Shown: positions 49,738 through 58,481 of the stretch, piece after piece
How the letters are laid out: every line of letters starts with the position of its first letter
Numbering within the stretch: the stretch's first letter is position 1
Assembly (NCBI RefSeq): GCF_029846115.1
Contig: NZ_JARVZZ010000001.1
Coordinates: 3,720,001-3,784,000 of the forward strand
Source: Serratia marcescens
Lineage (GTDB): Bacteria > Pseudomonadota > Gammaproteobacteria > Enterobacterales > Enterobacteriaceae
DNA length: 64,000 bases
Direction: 5' to 3'
Notes under the pieces: model-generated
Databases searched by the model: none
What the model was told of the DNA's origin: nothing
Seen by the model: the letters and a program-made list of their open reading frames with translations, nothing else
Made by a program: the position numbers and the translations under genes

Positions 49738-50268
49738 ATGTTGCAATTCTTTAACCGCTGTTCACAAGGACGCGGCGCCTGGCTGCTGATGGCCCTGACA
49801 GCGTTGGTGTTGGAACTGGTCGCGCTCTATTTCCAGCACGTTATGCTGCTACAGCCGTGCGTGATGTGCATTTATGAGCGTTGCGCGCTGTTCGGCATCC
49901 TCGGTGCCTCGCTGGTGGGCGCCATCGCGCCGAAAACCCCGCTGCGCTATGTGGCGATCTTGCTGTGGATCTACAGCGCCTGGGAAGGCGTACAGCTGGC
50001 GTGGAAGCACACCATGATCCAGTTGCATCCTTCGCCGTTCAATACCTGTGACTTCTTCGTCAGCTTCCCTTCGTGGCTGCCGCTGGACAAATGGCTGCCT
50101 GCAGTGTTCCACGCTTCCGGCGACTGCTCCGTGCGCCAATGGCAATTCCTGACGCTGGAAATGCCACAGTGGCTGGTCGGCATCTTCGGTGCCTATCTGC
50201 TGGTGGCGCTGATTGTGCTGATCGCACAATTTGTTCGCCCACGACGCCGCGATCTGTTCGGCCGCTGA
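49738..50268 (+). CDS. dsbB: Disulfide bond formation protein DsbB
   Basis: 176-residue four-helix inner-membrane protein that reoxidises DsbA and passes electrons to ubiquinone. The redox pairs are at the E. coli positions: Cys41/Cys44 (CVMC) and Cys104/Cys130 (FNTCDFF and GDCSV). The frame is open 18 codons further up, but ATG 49738 gives the family length. Downstream of nhaB, as in E. coli. Confidence 0.97.
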   Translation: MLQFFNRCSQGRGAWLLMALTALVLELVALYFQHVMLLQPCVMCIYERCALFGILGASLVGAIAPKTPLRYVAILLWIYSAWEGVQLAWKHTMIQLHPSPFNTCDFFVSFPSWLPLDKWLPAVFHASGDCSVRQWQFLTLEMPQWLVGIFGAYLLVALIVLIAQFVRPRRRDLFGR

Positions 50269-50285
50269 TCGGCAGACAAACAAGG

Positions 50286-50307
50286 AACGGCGCCTTCCGG
50301 CGCCGTT
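50286..50307 (+). terminator. Rho-independent terminator of dsbB
   Basis: AACGGCGCC, loop TTCC, GGCGCCGTT, then a run of seven T. Confidence 0.93.
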
Positions 50308-50348
50308 TTTTTTAGGTATTGCTGTCACATTCCGAGATAAAGCCTTCT

Positions 50349-50420
50349 CAGGTATGTGTAAGGAAGTAAACGAGCACGATCAGCGCTCCAGCCACGGCAA
50401 ACAGACGGATCATTTTCATT
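50349..50420 (-). CDS. Putative 23-residue membrane protein
   Basis: Minus-strand ATG frame MKMIRLFAVAGALIVLVYFL ending THT*. One helix with two positive residues on the N-side, the typical shape of enterobacterial tiny membrane proteins. GAGAG lies nine to ten bases before the ATG. Not recognised by name; the call rests on pattern alone. Confidence 0.45.
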
Positions 50421-50682
50421 GTTATACTCTCGAACTTGCGGGAGAGCGGCCAAATTACCCAACTTGTCGTTTAAAAAGAAGCATCCCGGCTCGGTTAAGC
50501 GCGTAATTTACATAACATTAAACTTCTGCGGTGCCGGCGGGTAAAAACAGGCTGCGCCGGCACTGCCCTCCCAACCTTCAGGCATCAATAAATTACCGTT
50601 ACTCATGAACGACGGCACCTTTGTCACATTCAGAGCACAATATTTTGGTGAAGTTTACCCATAAAATCCTTATAGTATCGGC

Positions 50683-50751
50683 AAAGTAAGTACTACCGAT
50701 TTCCCTGGTGTTGTTGTGTGTCTTGCCCCTCATCTTTGCAGGGGCTTTTTT
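50683..50751 (+). ncRNA. Candidate Hfq-dependent sRNA with ArcZ-like seed
   Basis: A TATAGT -10 box (50671-50676) without a strong -35, a short transcript of about 70 bases, and a rho-independent terminator GCCCCT (50725-50730) loop AGGGGC (50740-50745) with a T6 tail. The stretch GATTTCCCTGGTGTTG at 50698-50713 is identical, as I recall it, to the conserved seed of ArcZ, an RpoS-activating sRNA; the following TGTGTGTCTTGCCC resembles the end of RprA. It is not next to arcB, where ArcZ is normally found, so it would be a paralogue or a separate family. The transcript boundaries are estimates. Confidence 0.62.
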
Positions 50752-51172
50752 CTCCTAGCCCCCATCACGCCCCCCTTACCATCCTTAAATAAATTGTTGG
50801 AATTTCCCTCTATCCGGCACCAAGTATCAACGCCATTCGTGCACTAATGATTAAAATCGTTAGCTCAATAACGCAGAGGGCGGCGTGTCTGAACACGCCG
50901 CCCTCTTGCATTAGAACCCGTCTTGCCCTGCAGGCGCCCGCCTTTATCTGGCCCAGTCCGGCTTGTTGAGGATAGGCAGCCGTAAAAGCGGAAATTGATT
51001 GGAAGTAGCAAGGAATCACGGTTATTGACAAAGCATTACCGCAAGTCGAGCCACTACTTAGCAGGTAGTTGTATCGTTTTGCGGTAATTTTTTGCCCCAT
51101 ACATGCCCCATAAATTCAACACTCCCCTTCCATAGGCTACCATTACTGCACACCAACCAGTGGAGCAGTCAA
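50752..51172. other. Chromosome-prophage junction region
   Basis: About 420 bases with no convincing gene. A 96-codon minus-strand frame (50810-51100) is discounted because it lacks a ribosome-binding site and reads through the inverted-repeat structure. The left attachment site of the prophage is expected here or in the sRNA terminator. Confidence 0.45.
51035..51088. repeat. Long imperfect inverted repeat near the prophage edge
   Basis: Arms ATTACCGCAA (51035-51044) and TTGCGGTAAT (51079-51088) enclose an inner pair CACTAC/GTAGTTG. The + strand side continues TTTTTTG, so it can be read as a terminator of the 79-residue gene's neighbour on the opposite side or as an att/integration-related dyad. 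Confidence 0.55.
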
Positions 51173-51412
51173 ATGGGCAGCATCACCCTAGCCGGCCGGC
51201 AGATCTTCATTCTCAACGAAAACGACAGATACCCAGAGCCACAGCAAAACAGCCCACCGATGTTCGCGATACGCGAAGACGAGGAAGGCCAGCACTGGCT
51301 TTATGTGTGGCACAAGAGCCGCTGGCCGCTCGTATCAGAAACGCCATTCGAAACAGAGGGCAAAGCCGTTGATGCAGCACTCGCATTCGACTTTGCCACG
51401 CTTTACAAATAG
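51173..51412 (+). CDS. Small prophage-end protein, unknown
   Basis: 79 residues, hydrophilic with a W-x-x-K-S-R-W segment (YVWHKSRWPLVSETPFETEG) and acidic/aromatic character. ATG 51173 has GGAG eight bases upstream. It is transcribed opposite to the tail genes and lies at the very end of the prophage, a common position for lysogenic-conversion genes. No family recognised. Confidence 0.6.
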   Translation: MGSITLAGRQIFILNENDRYPEPQQNSPPMFAIREDEEGQHWLYVWHKSRWPLVSETPFETEGKAVDAALAFDFATLYK

Positions 51413-51434
51413 TCGGGTTCCCTCCCGGCACGTG

Positions 51435-52331
51435 TTACGCGATGCGAGACAAAATCAGCGCATCAGCGGATTGAGCAGAGCTCAGAATTGTGAAATCTCG
51501 GAACGAGCCATCACAGTTTTGCATCACAGAACCTGTGAATGCCGGGTTTCCGATGACCACTGGCGTAGCAGAACGCATCGCATAAAGCGCGCCGGTTGTC
51601 GCCGTTGCCGGTGTCCCAATGCGGCCGTTGTCGAACGGCGTCACAACACCCGCGCTGACATCGAAAAATGCAGCAGACGGCTGATAATCGATGTACGGAG
51701 TTTTAACGGCACTGACCGCGCCGCCGGCGCTGCTGGGACTCGTATACGCGCTATCGCGTGTTCCATAGCGATACGCCTCATCCTGAGTCGGTGTTTTTTG
51801 GATACGGCAATAGGCCATCGGCAAATTACCAATCACTGCCCCCAACGTCAGACCAACCGCGTCAGTCGGATCAGTGTCTTTACCCACACAACTGACAACG
51901 TATGAATTGCCAACCTGAACCGTGATATTACTGGCAGACTGGAGATAGCCTGCCGCCGACGAATTCACCTGCACGCGAACAGAGCCAGTTGCCGAATTCC
52001 ATTGCGGCAGCCAGCTACCAGATTGAGATACGCTGATAAAATCCGGGCCGGAGAGGTTATAAATTTTCTGTACAGAAACACCATCACCGGCCAGCTTTAG
52101 GCCAAATCTAGGCGTTAATGAAACGGCGACATTTTCATACATGCCGTTATCAACCAGCAATTTGAAACGCGCAAGGCATCCCGCTTCGTCGGGGATAATA
52201 CCGCCATCGGCAAGAACACGGGCTTTATGAGTATTAAAAAGCGTCGTCGCATTCAGAATAAGCCCACTCAGATCAATCGGTGACCAGCGGCTAGTGTTGA
52301 ATGCTACGCCGGTATTAATGCCTGTTGCCAT
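51435..52331 (-). CDS. Prophage distal tail protein, unknown
   Basis: 298 residues, Ser/Thr/Gly-rich and beta-strand-like, with no signal peptide (MATGINTGVAFNTSRWSPIDLSG). The N-terminus is typical of phage virion-associated proteins that decorate or precede a receptor-binding fibre; the rest has no match I know. One base separates it from the tail-fibre gene, so it is co-translated with it. Either a second fibre component, a fibre chaperone, or a late accessory protein. Confidence 0.7.
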   Translation of the reverse strand: MATGINTGVAFNTSRWSPIDLSGLILNATTLFNTHKARVLADGGIIPDEAGCLARFKLLVDNGMYENVAVSLTPRFGLKLAGDGVSVQKIYNLSGPDFISVSQSGSWLPQWNSATGSVRVQVNSSAAGYLQSASNITVQVGNSYVVSCVGKDTDPTDAVGLTLGAVIGNLPMAYCRIQKTPTQDEAYRYGTRDSAYTSPSSAGGAVSAVKTPYIDYQPSAAFFDVSAGVVTPFDNGRIGTPATATTGALYAMRSATPVVIGNPAFTGSVMQNCDGSFRDFTILSSAQSADALILSRIA

Positions 52332-52332
52332 G

Positions 52333-54633
52333 TTAAAACTCCCCAGTTAATGGAATGCGATCGAGGGTTGCCCAGTTATAGAGCGGAACCGGATTACTGT
52401 TTTTCGTTATATAACGTGATACCCAAGGCGACGAGTCGTGTACACATACCAGCGGGTAGGTGTTTCCGTTATTCGCCTGTGTCGTGTTTGTGAACCCGAT
52501 TAGCACGTGGTCTGTGGTCGCTGGCGCCTGGTCGAGCGTTAGACGGACAGTATCACCGCCGACAACCGCTACCGACACTACCGAAGCGCTCCCGGCTTCC
52601 AGGGAGTACCCTTTCCCAGCGCAGTCGCCAAGGAAATCGGTGTCGATGACCAGGGGCGGGAACGGAACGTAATACTTAACGTCAATCAAGTTGCCGTTGA
52701 CAGCGATACTCTGCACCCGTGTTCCCTTCCATGTTCCCTTTTTAGCAGGGTCATAAAGATGCCAATAAACTACTTTTTCAATAGCTTCGCCCTGCAACAC
52801 TTTGCCATATTGGTTCAAGTGAGAAAGGGAACCATCATTGTATAGCCAGTTGAGCCAGTATTTCGTGCCACACATAATAGAGTTGCTATGCTGACGCACA
52901 TATGTGAGTTGATCTGTTGCGGTAACAGAATACGGCTGCACCACGATCGGATCGCCAATGGGGTTACCCTCGTCATCAACATCGTTGGCTTTTGTATTGA
53001 TGCGGCTGCCAACCTGGTCAATCACGATAATTGGGCCGGTTGTGGCGCCAGTGATGCCGTTGAAGTCCGTGAGGCAGTCATTAAAATACGGGCCAAGCAA
53101 TGACAGATAGCTACCCGGCGTTGGGCAATTTCCGTTGTCGTTATCGGTCTCACCGTGCTCAAACAAGATGAAGTCGTTGCGGAGAGGCTTACCGATTGAC
53201 AGTGACAGCTCAGTAATGCGTGACAACATTGCCAGGCTCTTCGTGTAGGCGAACGTTCCCTTAGAAATACCTGATAGCGGCTGGCCGCCAGCATTACATG
53301 GCGCATTAATAATCGTCGGCAGATTCATGCCTGCATCACGCATTTCATACATCAGGCCGTTTGCGAGCGGGATGTTGTGTCCTTGCCGGTCAATGTTGTA
53401 GCCCATGTCCGTGATACGGTCTAAATCGGCCTGGTTAACTGGCGCGCTGTTCCCGTCAGCGCGGCCTGACGGAGACAAACAGCGACCGCGTAGCAATGGG
53501 TCAGCGCCGACAACGCGAATATTTTGGCCTGGCTTGTCAAATGCTGCACCGAGGCTTTGCCCTAAACAGATGTAGCAAAGAATAAATGCAGCAGTTACTG
53601 GAATTTCACGAATGCTTGGGATGAACAGCAAACCTGAACCATTGGTGCCGTCTTCCTTTTCATACGTGAATAGTGCTGCGCTTTCTGATATTGGCCTGGC
53701 ACTAGTAGCATAGTAATCATCCCATACCTTTGTACCTTTCCAGTACAAAGCCGGTTTACCATTTACCATCTCAATAGTTGCACTTGTTTTGCCTATCGCA
53801 TCCTGCAAGGGGCCATCAACCCCAGGAATAAACCATTCCCCCTTCTTGTTGATTCTCCCAAAACCTGCCTTGCCAGTCTCATCTGTAAATACATGTGCGG
53901 TATCACGATACTTAACGGCGTGGCCGCGTGGGATTAACTGGCTGACGTGCGCCTGTAGTGACTCGCTTAATCCTGCAAAGTACACACCGTTATCAGCATC
54001 AAAGCATTGCAGCGCTTTTTTACCAGTGATGTCTGTAATTACATGGGTTAATCCCTTGTAATACGCACCAACAGCCCTAGGAATTAACTGATTGACATAG
54101 TCTTGAATTGCGGCCTGTAGCCCGGCAAGCCATAACCCGCGATCTTTGTCTATCGCTAATGCACCATCAGTACCGTTACCTAAATAAAATGGGAATTTTT
54201 CACTACCTTTTAGCGTGTAATACATTCGTAAAATATTGAATTCATCAACACCTGACATTGCACTCTCGGCAACATCATTAACCTCTTTAACAAATTCGGT
54301 GCTTGGATAACTTTTCCCTGTTTTTGTTGGCACTCCTCCAACATTCTGCCAAACATCAGCGATACTATTTACATTGTCAGACCATACAAAATAAAATGCA
54401 TCAAGTGGAATCTCACCAGATGCAATAGCTGCATTTGCTTCAGACTCAGTCCAAGGATGGCCGAGCGGAGCAATATTTGCTAATGCCCCTGCCCATGTAT
54501 ATCTTTCAATTCCAAACCTATCAACATAAGTGTTAGCATTTGAATTTACTATCTGGTCTACTTTTCCGGCGTTGAATTTAAAATCTTGTACCGATTCACT
54601 AGGGATTGGATTTGTAGTTGGTGTGGTAGCCAT
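52333..54633 (-). CDS. Prophage tail fibre with SGNH/sialate-esterase-like domain
   Basis: 766 residues. The N-terminus (NPIPSESVQDFKFNAGKVDQ, 8-27) is the phage tail-fibre anchor seen in many enterobacterial siphophages. Three repeats of about 50 residues follow (around 160-190, 210-240, 260-285) with LxxGLxxxLQxxVxQLIPR. The central part is an SGNH/SASA-type carbohydrate esterase: block I GQS at 358-360 (catalytic Ser360), the EHGETD segment 492-497 (cf. QGESD), and a candidate catalytic His605 (LSHLNQYGK). A C-terminal beta-rich region (about 640-766) probably forms the tip. It would remove acetyl groups from surface sugars on the host. The catalytic assignment is by motif only. Confidence 0.8.
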   Translation of the reverse strand: MATTPTTNPIPSESVQDFKFNAGKVDQIVNSNANTYVDRFGIERYTWAGALANIAPLGHPWTESEANAAIASGEIPLDAFYFVWSDNVNSIADVWQNVGGVPTKTGKSYPSTEFVKEVNDVAESAMSGVDEFNILRMYYTLKGSEKFPFYLGNGTDGALAIDKDRGLWLAGLQAAIQDYVNQLIPRAVGAYYKGLTHVITDITGKKALQCFDADNGVYFAGLSESLQAHVSQLIPRGHAVKYRDTAHVFTDETGKAGFGRINKKGEWFIPGVDGPLQDAIGKTSATIEMVNGKPALYWKGTKVWDDYYATSARPISESAALFTYEKEDGTNGSGLLFIPSIREIPVTAAFILCYICLGQSLGAAFDKPGQNIRVVGADPLLRGRCLSPSGRADGNSAPVNQADLDRITDMGYNIDRQGHNIPLANGLMYEMRDAGMNLPTIINAPCNAGGQPLSGISKGTFAYTKSLAMLSRITELSLSIGKPLRNDFILFEHGETDNDNGNCPTPGSYLSLLGPYFNDCLTDFNGITGATTGPIIVIDQVGSRINTKANDVDDEGNPIGDPIVVQPYSVTATDQLTYVRQHSNSIMCGTKYWLNWLYNDGSLSHLNQYGKVLQGEAIEKVVYWHLYDPAKKGTWKGTRVQSIAVNGNLIDVKYYVPFPPLVIDTDFLGDCAGKGYSLEAGSASVVSVAVVGGDTVRLTLDQAPATTDHVLIGFTNTTQANNGNTYPLVCVHDSSPWVSRYITKNSNPVPLYNWATLDRIPLTGEF

Positions 54634-57132
54634 TTATTCAGTTACCTCGTAATTATACATTTCATCGTTGTATTCAGACATGGTTAACGAAGTTGTCCCG
54701 TCGCCATTCGGTTTCTTTTCTGTTATCGTCCATTTCGTTGCATCCATCTCCACCTGAGAGGCGATGACGTAACGAGACGGCGATTGGACGTTGTAGCCGT
54801 CAAATATGTTGAGGTTTATTGCTGGCACTGCAGCGGTAAAACCGAATGTAGTATCGCTGCGTGGGAATGCCTGAACGCGCGCCGTTGGAGTGCCACTTGC
54901 ATCAGTGATAACGACAAACATATCCCCAGCCCATTCGATACGTTCGCTTGTGTCAAAGTTGTTACCGTTGCGCGCTACGATATAACCATCCTGCTGGTTA
55001 GCGTCGTAGATATCGGCTACCTGCACCATCTGCCCGACGTTCACCCATTCACCATCGGCCAGCGCGCGAATAGCCATGGTTTGACGTGAATAAAGCAGCC
55101 GGCGAACTTCTTTCAATGCCCGATCCCGTGCCTGGAAAGAATTGCGGATAAACAGCATGTCGAATTTCTTCGCCTTTACTGGCTCCCCCTCTTCAATCGT
55201 GTTGCCGACGATCCGGTAGCGGATGAATGCCTGTTTATTCGTGACCGGGTTGCGATATTTGACCTCTACCCCATCAAAACCACCGGGTAGCGTCATGTCG
55301 TAGGAAAGGCTGTAATCCTCTGCTTTCATATTGGCGCGGTTGAATACCGTCGTTGCGCTTGGTTTCCGTTCATCGCGAGTGAATGACAGCACCCCACCAT
55401 CCCAAAACGCGGTGACAGTAGCTGCATCACAGATCGTCTGCACCCTGGAACCCAGCGAGATATCCTCATCATCGAAGGTGTAATCGAAGTAGCCCAGGCG
55501 CGGATCAGGAAGCGATGCCGCGATAGAATAAAGCTCGTATATGTCGATGCTTGACTCCGACTGTCCGCCCATCTTTAGCCAGGTGTGCAATACAGCGTCT
55601 GCAAACGAACGTGAAGGCCTTTCTGTGTAATCGACTGTCTGCGTAGCCAGGTTGTAGCTGATTACGTGACGAGTGATTAGAGCGTTATATTTGCGCTCCC
55701 GCGCGCTGGTTGCCCTCTCCGTTGCTGTGACAGTGACGGTTACAAGCGTGTCATTTGGGTAAGCTACGTTGGTGCGTGTCCTGACGATGTGAACGGCTTC
55801 AACCTTGAGAATTGAATGGTCATTGCTGTTATTCGATCGGATGAAAGAAATAGCATAACGACCATTGCCCGCTGCAGGGGTGAATTTAAACGTCTGATAT
55901 TTTGTATCGGCGTTCTCATCATCATTGTTTAGCCCGACGTTGTAGCTCTCTAACGTGCCTGGGATCTGGTTGTTATCATCATCGACCTTGTAGAAGGTGA
56001 CATTGGTGCGGGCATAATCGCCATGCCCTAACTGCGCCTGCAAGTGAACCCAAAGTTGAGTCCCTTCAACGGGGGAAAACGACGGGCCGATTACCAACGG
56101 TTCATTGTCGTTAAGCGTGAATATCGACGTGTTGATCACCGCGTCATCGGGTATCTGGCTGATGTCGTTGCCGCTCAGATTTACAAACGTGAACTCGTAA
56201 AAATACTGCGGATTCACTGGGGCGCCATCGTCGGTTGTCGTAGCGTTGAAGAGATCGGCGAATACCGTTATATCCCGTGTTACCGGCCCTGATACTGTGT
56301 TGTATGTGACATTGACAACGAACGACACCGAGTGGGGCTTAGGCAGGTCATAGAAGTAATCAAAGTCGCTGTTTTGCTTAATTTTGACGAGTGCCTGACC
56401 TGCTATGAACTCACCCGAAACCATATCGGTGGTTGTCGTCGCCGTTTCTGCAGGAAAATCACCGCTCTCGTTCGGCCCAGGAAGCTCCTGCCCGTCGATG
56501 TCGTCGAAAGCAAACCCCTCATTGATCAGCGGGATGTTCTCGCCTGGCTGGTAGATACGGTAAGAGGCGCCGGCCAGCGCGCCGAGGTTAGACTCCGAGT
56601 ACCGAACAGACGTGACGTCATATCGGCCAAGCCCGAAATTCATCCACTCGGTTACTTTCTTGATGTTGTTTTCGTACTCGAACATCGACTCCTGAATCAG
56701 ATCAGGGAACGCACGCACCTGGCCGTAGTTGTCAGGCTTTGCCTCGCCATTGCGAGCGATGTTGGTTTGTCCTTTCAGACTGTTGTTTGGTGACGTTTTA
56801 GCATTACTTCCTGCTGCGACGCTGGCACTTGGTTGCCCGATGAGAGAGGAAAGAATTTTTTGAGTAAATTTTATCGGGTTAAAGTGCTCTAAAGGGTTGA
56901 GGATTGTTCCAAGCGTGCCGCTTTTCGGCTGATCGAACACGTTGATCACGTCGCCATCGCTGAGAGGAAAATTTAACTCATCATCTGGCTGCAGCTTCAC
57001 GCCGTTACGCAAAATTTCAACATCACAGTGAAGGTTGGCCGATTTTAGCCAGGGATAGAACATGCTGCCGACGGGAAGATTATGACGTTCTTTCGGCAAC
57101 CCCGGCACACGCTGAACTTCGATCAACGGCAT
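54634..57132 (-). CDS. Prophage host-specificity/tail-tip protein J
   Basis: 832 residues from ATG 57132 (MPLIEVQRVPGLPKERHNLP). The N-terminal part has GDVINVFDQPKSGTLGTIL; the middle includes long beta-rich fibronectin-like stretches with VTVTVTATERATSARERKYNAL and TFDDEDISLGSRVQTICDA, and the C-terminal third has the gpJ-type RDRALKEVRRLLYSRQTMAIRALADGEWVNVGQ (segment near 660). This is the central tail-tip hub, the protein that reads host receptors. Its start overlaps the NlpC gene by 53 bases; GGAG is ten bases upstream. Confidence 0.88.
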   Translation of the reverse strand: MPLIEVQRVPGLPKERHNLPVGSMFYPWLKSANLHCDVEILRNGVKLQPDDELNFPLSDGDVINVFDQPKSGTLGTILNPLEHFNPIKFTQKILSSLIGQPSASVAAGSNAKTSPNNSLKGQTNIARNGEAKPDNYGQVRAFPDLIQESMFEYENNIKKVTEWMNFGLGRYDVTSVRYSESNLGALAGASYRIYQPGENIPLINEGFAFDDIDGQELPGPNESGDFPAETATTTTDMVSGEFIAGQALVKIKQNSDFDYFYDLPKPHSVSFVVNVTYNTVSGPVTRDITVFADLFNATTTDDGAPVNPQYFYEFTFVNLSGNDISQIPDDAVINTSIFTLNDNEPLVIGPSFSPVEGTQLWVHLQAQLGHGDYARTNVTFYKVDDDNNQIPGTLESYNVGLNNDDENADTKYQTFKFTPAAGNGRYAISFIRSNNSNDHSILKVEAVHIVRTRTNVAYPNDTLVTVTVTATERATSARERKYNALITRHVISYNLATQTVDYTERPSRSFADAVLHTWLKMGGQSESSIDIYELYSIAASLPDPRLGYFDYTFDDEDISLGSRVQTICDAATVTAFWDGGVLSFTRDERKPSATTVFNRANMKAEDYSLSYDMTLPGGFDGVEVKYRNPVTNKQAFIRYRIVGNTIEEGEPVKAKKFDMLFIRNSFQARDRALKEVRRLLYSRQTMAIRALADGEWVNVGQMVQVADIYDANQQDGYIVARNGNNFDTSERIEWAGDMFVVITDASGTPTARVQAFPRSDTTFGFTAAVPAINLNIFDGYNVQSPSRYVIASQVEMDATKWTITEKKPNGDGTTSLTMSEYNDEMYNYEVTE

Positions 57133-57511
57133 AGTCGTAAAACTCCAATTTTGTGAAAACTCGCTCCATCGTCCGCAGCTTGTCAAAACGCACATACCCG
57201 GCTTCGCCTCGGCTATGGAATGCCTGCCCATCTATGACCAACCCGACGTGGACTGGCTGAGCGCCGTAATACGCGATAAAAATGCTACTGGCGGACGCTT
57301 TCTCGACCTGACTCCAGAACACAACATCACCGGTAAAACACGTCAGGAAGTCGCTGCCGGTTTCGTAATCCGGCGTCTGGTGTATCTCTATGCCGAGCAC
57401 ATGCCGGTAATACAAAACAACCAATCCCCAGCAATCAGCCGCATCAAATGAGCACGCCCGATCCCGCCATGGCCTGCCCTCCATGGCGCAGATAAAGTCA
57501 GGTTTATGCAT
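57080..57511 (-). CDS. NlpC/P60-like tail peptidase (gpK-like)
   Basis: 143 residues. Papain-like motif DCWGLVVLYYRHVLG with catalytic Cys (position about 27) and the partner His in VHVGLVIDGQAFHS, typical of the NlpC/P60 family attached to siphovirus tail tips, where it can open peptidoglycan during DNA entry. ATG 57511 overlaps the upstream stop (AATGCATAA). Confidence 0.82.
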   Translation of the reverse strand: MHKPDFICAMEGRPWRDRACSFDAADCWGLVVLYYRHVLGIEIHQTPDYETGSDFLTCFTGDVVFWSQVEKASASSIFIAYYGAQPVHVGLVIDGQAFHSRGEAGYVRFDKLRTMERVFTKLEFYDYAVDRSSACAGVAERTS

Positions 57512-57974
57512 TGGCAAGTCCTGGGAAGTCGGTGGTGTTGTAGAGGAATGCGATGTTGTTGTTTAGTGGATTCTGTAGCGTTAGGGAGCAAGTAACATCG
57601 CTCTCATCCATTGATGCGTCCTTCACATAGAGCGTCCACGACTTCAGAGGCGTATTCATGTCCGCCGCATCGAAACGCTGATATGTGGCAGAGATCGGCG
57701 TTATGCGTGAGTGCGCGCGCCACTGCTTCAGTTGCTGTTTAAAGTCCTGAGCCAGGCGCCCAAACTTAGCCGTAGAGTTGATCACCGGAGTGCTGCTCTG
57801 CTGGCTCTCTGCGACCTCCATTCGACACGGTGAAAAAACCTGGCCGGCGAACGTCTTTGGGTATATCTGGTTAGCCACCAGCCGGATAGCGCCAAACGCC
57901 GAATGACTAAACGTCATCGTGTCGTAGATGATCCGGTTGGGCCGCTGTGACTGAAATTCTCGTAAGGTAGGCAT
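57504..57974 (-). CDS. Minor tail protein, DUF1833-like
   Basis: 156 residues with the pattern of DUF1833 phage proteins (FSHSAFGAIRLVANQ, ending NTTDFPGLANA). Positioned, as usual in siphophage tail modules, between the L-like protein and the NlpC peptidase. Starts immediately after the previous gene's stop (57975). Confidence 0.75.
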   Translation of the reverse strand: MPTLREFQSQRPNRIIYDTMTFSHSAFGAIRLVANQIYPKTFAGQVFSPCRMEVAESQQSSTPVINSTAKFGRLAQDFKQQLKQWRAHSRITPISATYQRFDAADMNTPLKSWTLYVKDASMDESDVTCSLTLQNPLNNNIAFLYNTTDFPGLANA

Positions 57975-58442
57975 TCAATACTCCGGCATGTCGCGGTTAA
58001 CCACTTCATCAATGATCCCCCACTGATACGGCGGCAGCTCAACAATGACGTCTGAGAACTCATCATCCGGGTTGAAGACCTTCCGGGTGATTACGCTCGC
58101 TGTCCACGTCGTAGTGTTGCCGTTGATGCTCGTTTGAACCGGTGGCGCCGCGAAATGCAGTTCCTGCAGTTGCAGGCCAGAGCCCCCCAGGTTGCACAGC
58201 ATCGTGAACCACTGATTGCCGTTATCAAGGTAACGAGGGCTGCGATACCACTGTTCGAATGCCCGATCCTCTTGCAGCGTGAAAATCCACGTCAGCGACC
58301 AGGTAGTTTTGAGGTCATCTGTCAGGCGCTGAAAGATAGGCGCGCCCACTGCCGGCTGATCGGTGCGAAATCCGGCATCAATCGTGCGGCTCTTGTTGGC
58401 CTTCTGGGGAAGTGATAGCCAGTCGGGATAAGGTATTGCCAC
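57975..58442 (-). CDS. Minor tail protein
   Basis: 155 residues. Segments YPDWLSLPQKANKSRTIDAGFRTDQPAVG (start), TWSLTWIFTLQEDRAFEQWY and LPPYQWGIIDEVVNRDMPEY (C-terminus) suggest a distal tail-type protein as found beside tape-measure genes. No named family recalled with certainty. Same operon, 0-base gap to the next gene. Confidence 0.72.
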   Translation of the reverse strand: MAIPYPDWLSLPQKANKSRTIDAGFRTDQPAVGAPIFQRLTDDLKTTWSLTWIFTLQEDRAFEQWYRSPRYLDNGNQWFTMLCNLGGSGLQLQELHFAAPPVQTSINGNTTTWTASVITRKVFNPDDEFSDVIVELPPYQWGIIDEVVNRDMPEY

Positions 58443-58463
58443 GGTTTTCTCCCGGTAATAAAA

Positions 58464-58481
58464 AACCCGCCGTAGCGGGTT
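58464..58481 (-). terminator. Terminator overlapping the tape-measure stop
   Basis: AACCCGC-CGTA-GCGGGTT, whose right arm covers the first bases of the tape-measure stop codon (58480-58482). On the minus strand it is followed by TTTTTATT. It should weaken but not abolish read-through into the minor tail genes. Confidence 0.75.

Noticed and set aside
50683..50751. Ordinary RprA orthologue
   Set aside because: The 3' TGTGTGT-TCTTGCCC part resembles RprA, but the seed matches the ArcZ core better and the neighbours differ from the E. coli rprA locus; kept as an ArcZ-like candidate.
50810..51100. 96-codon minus-strand frame at the prophage edge, possible integrase or regulator
   Set aside because: No integrase motif (no R..HxxR..Y), no ribosome-binding site, and part of it is the inverted repeat.
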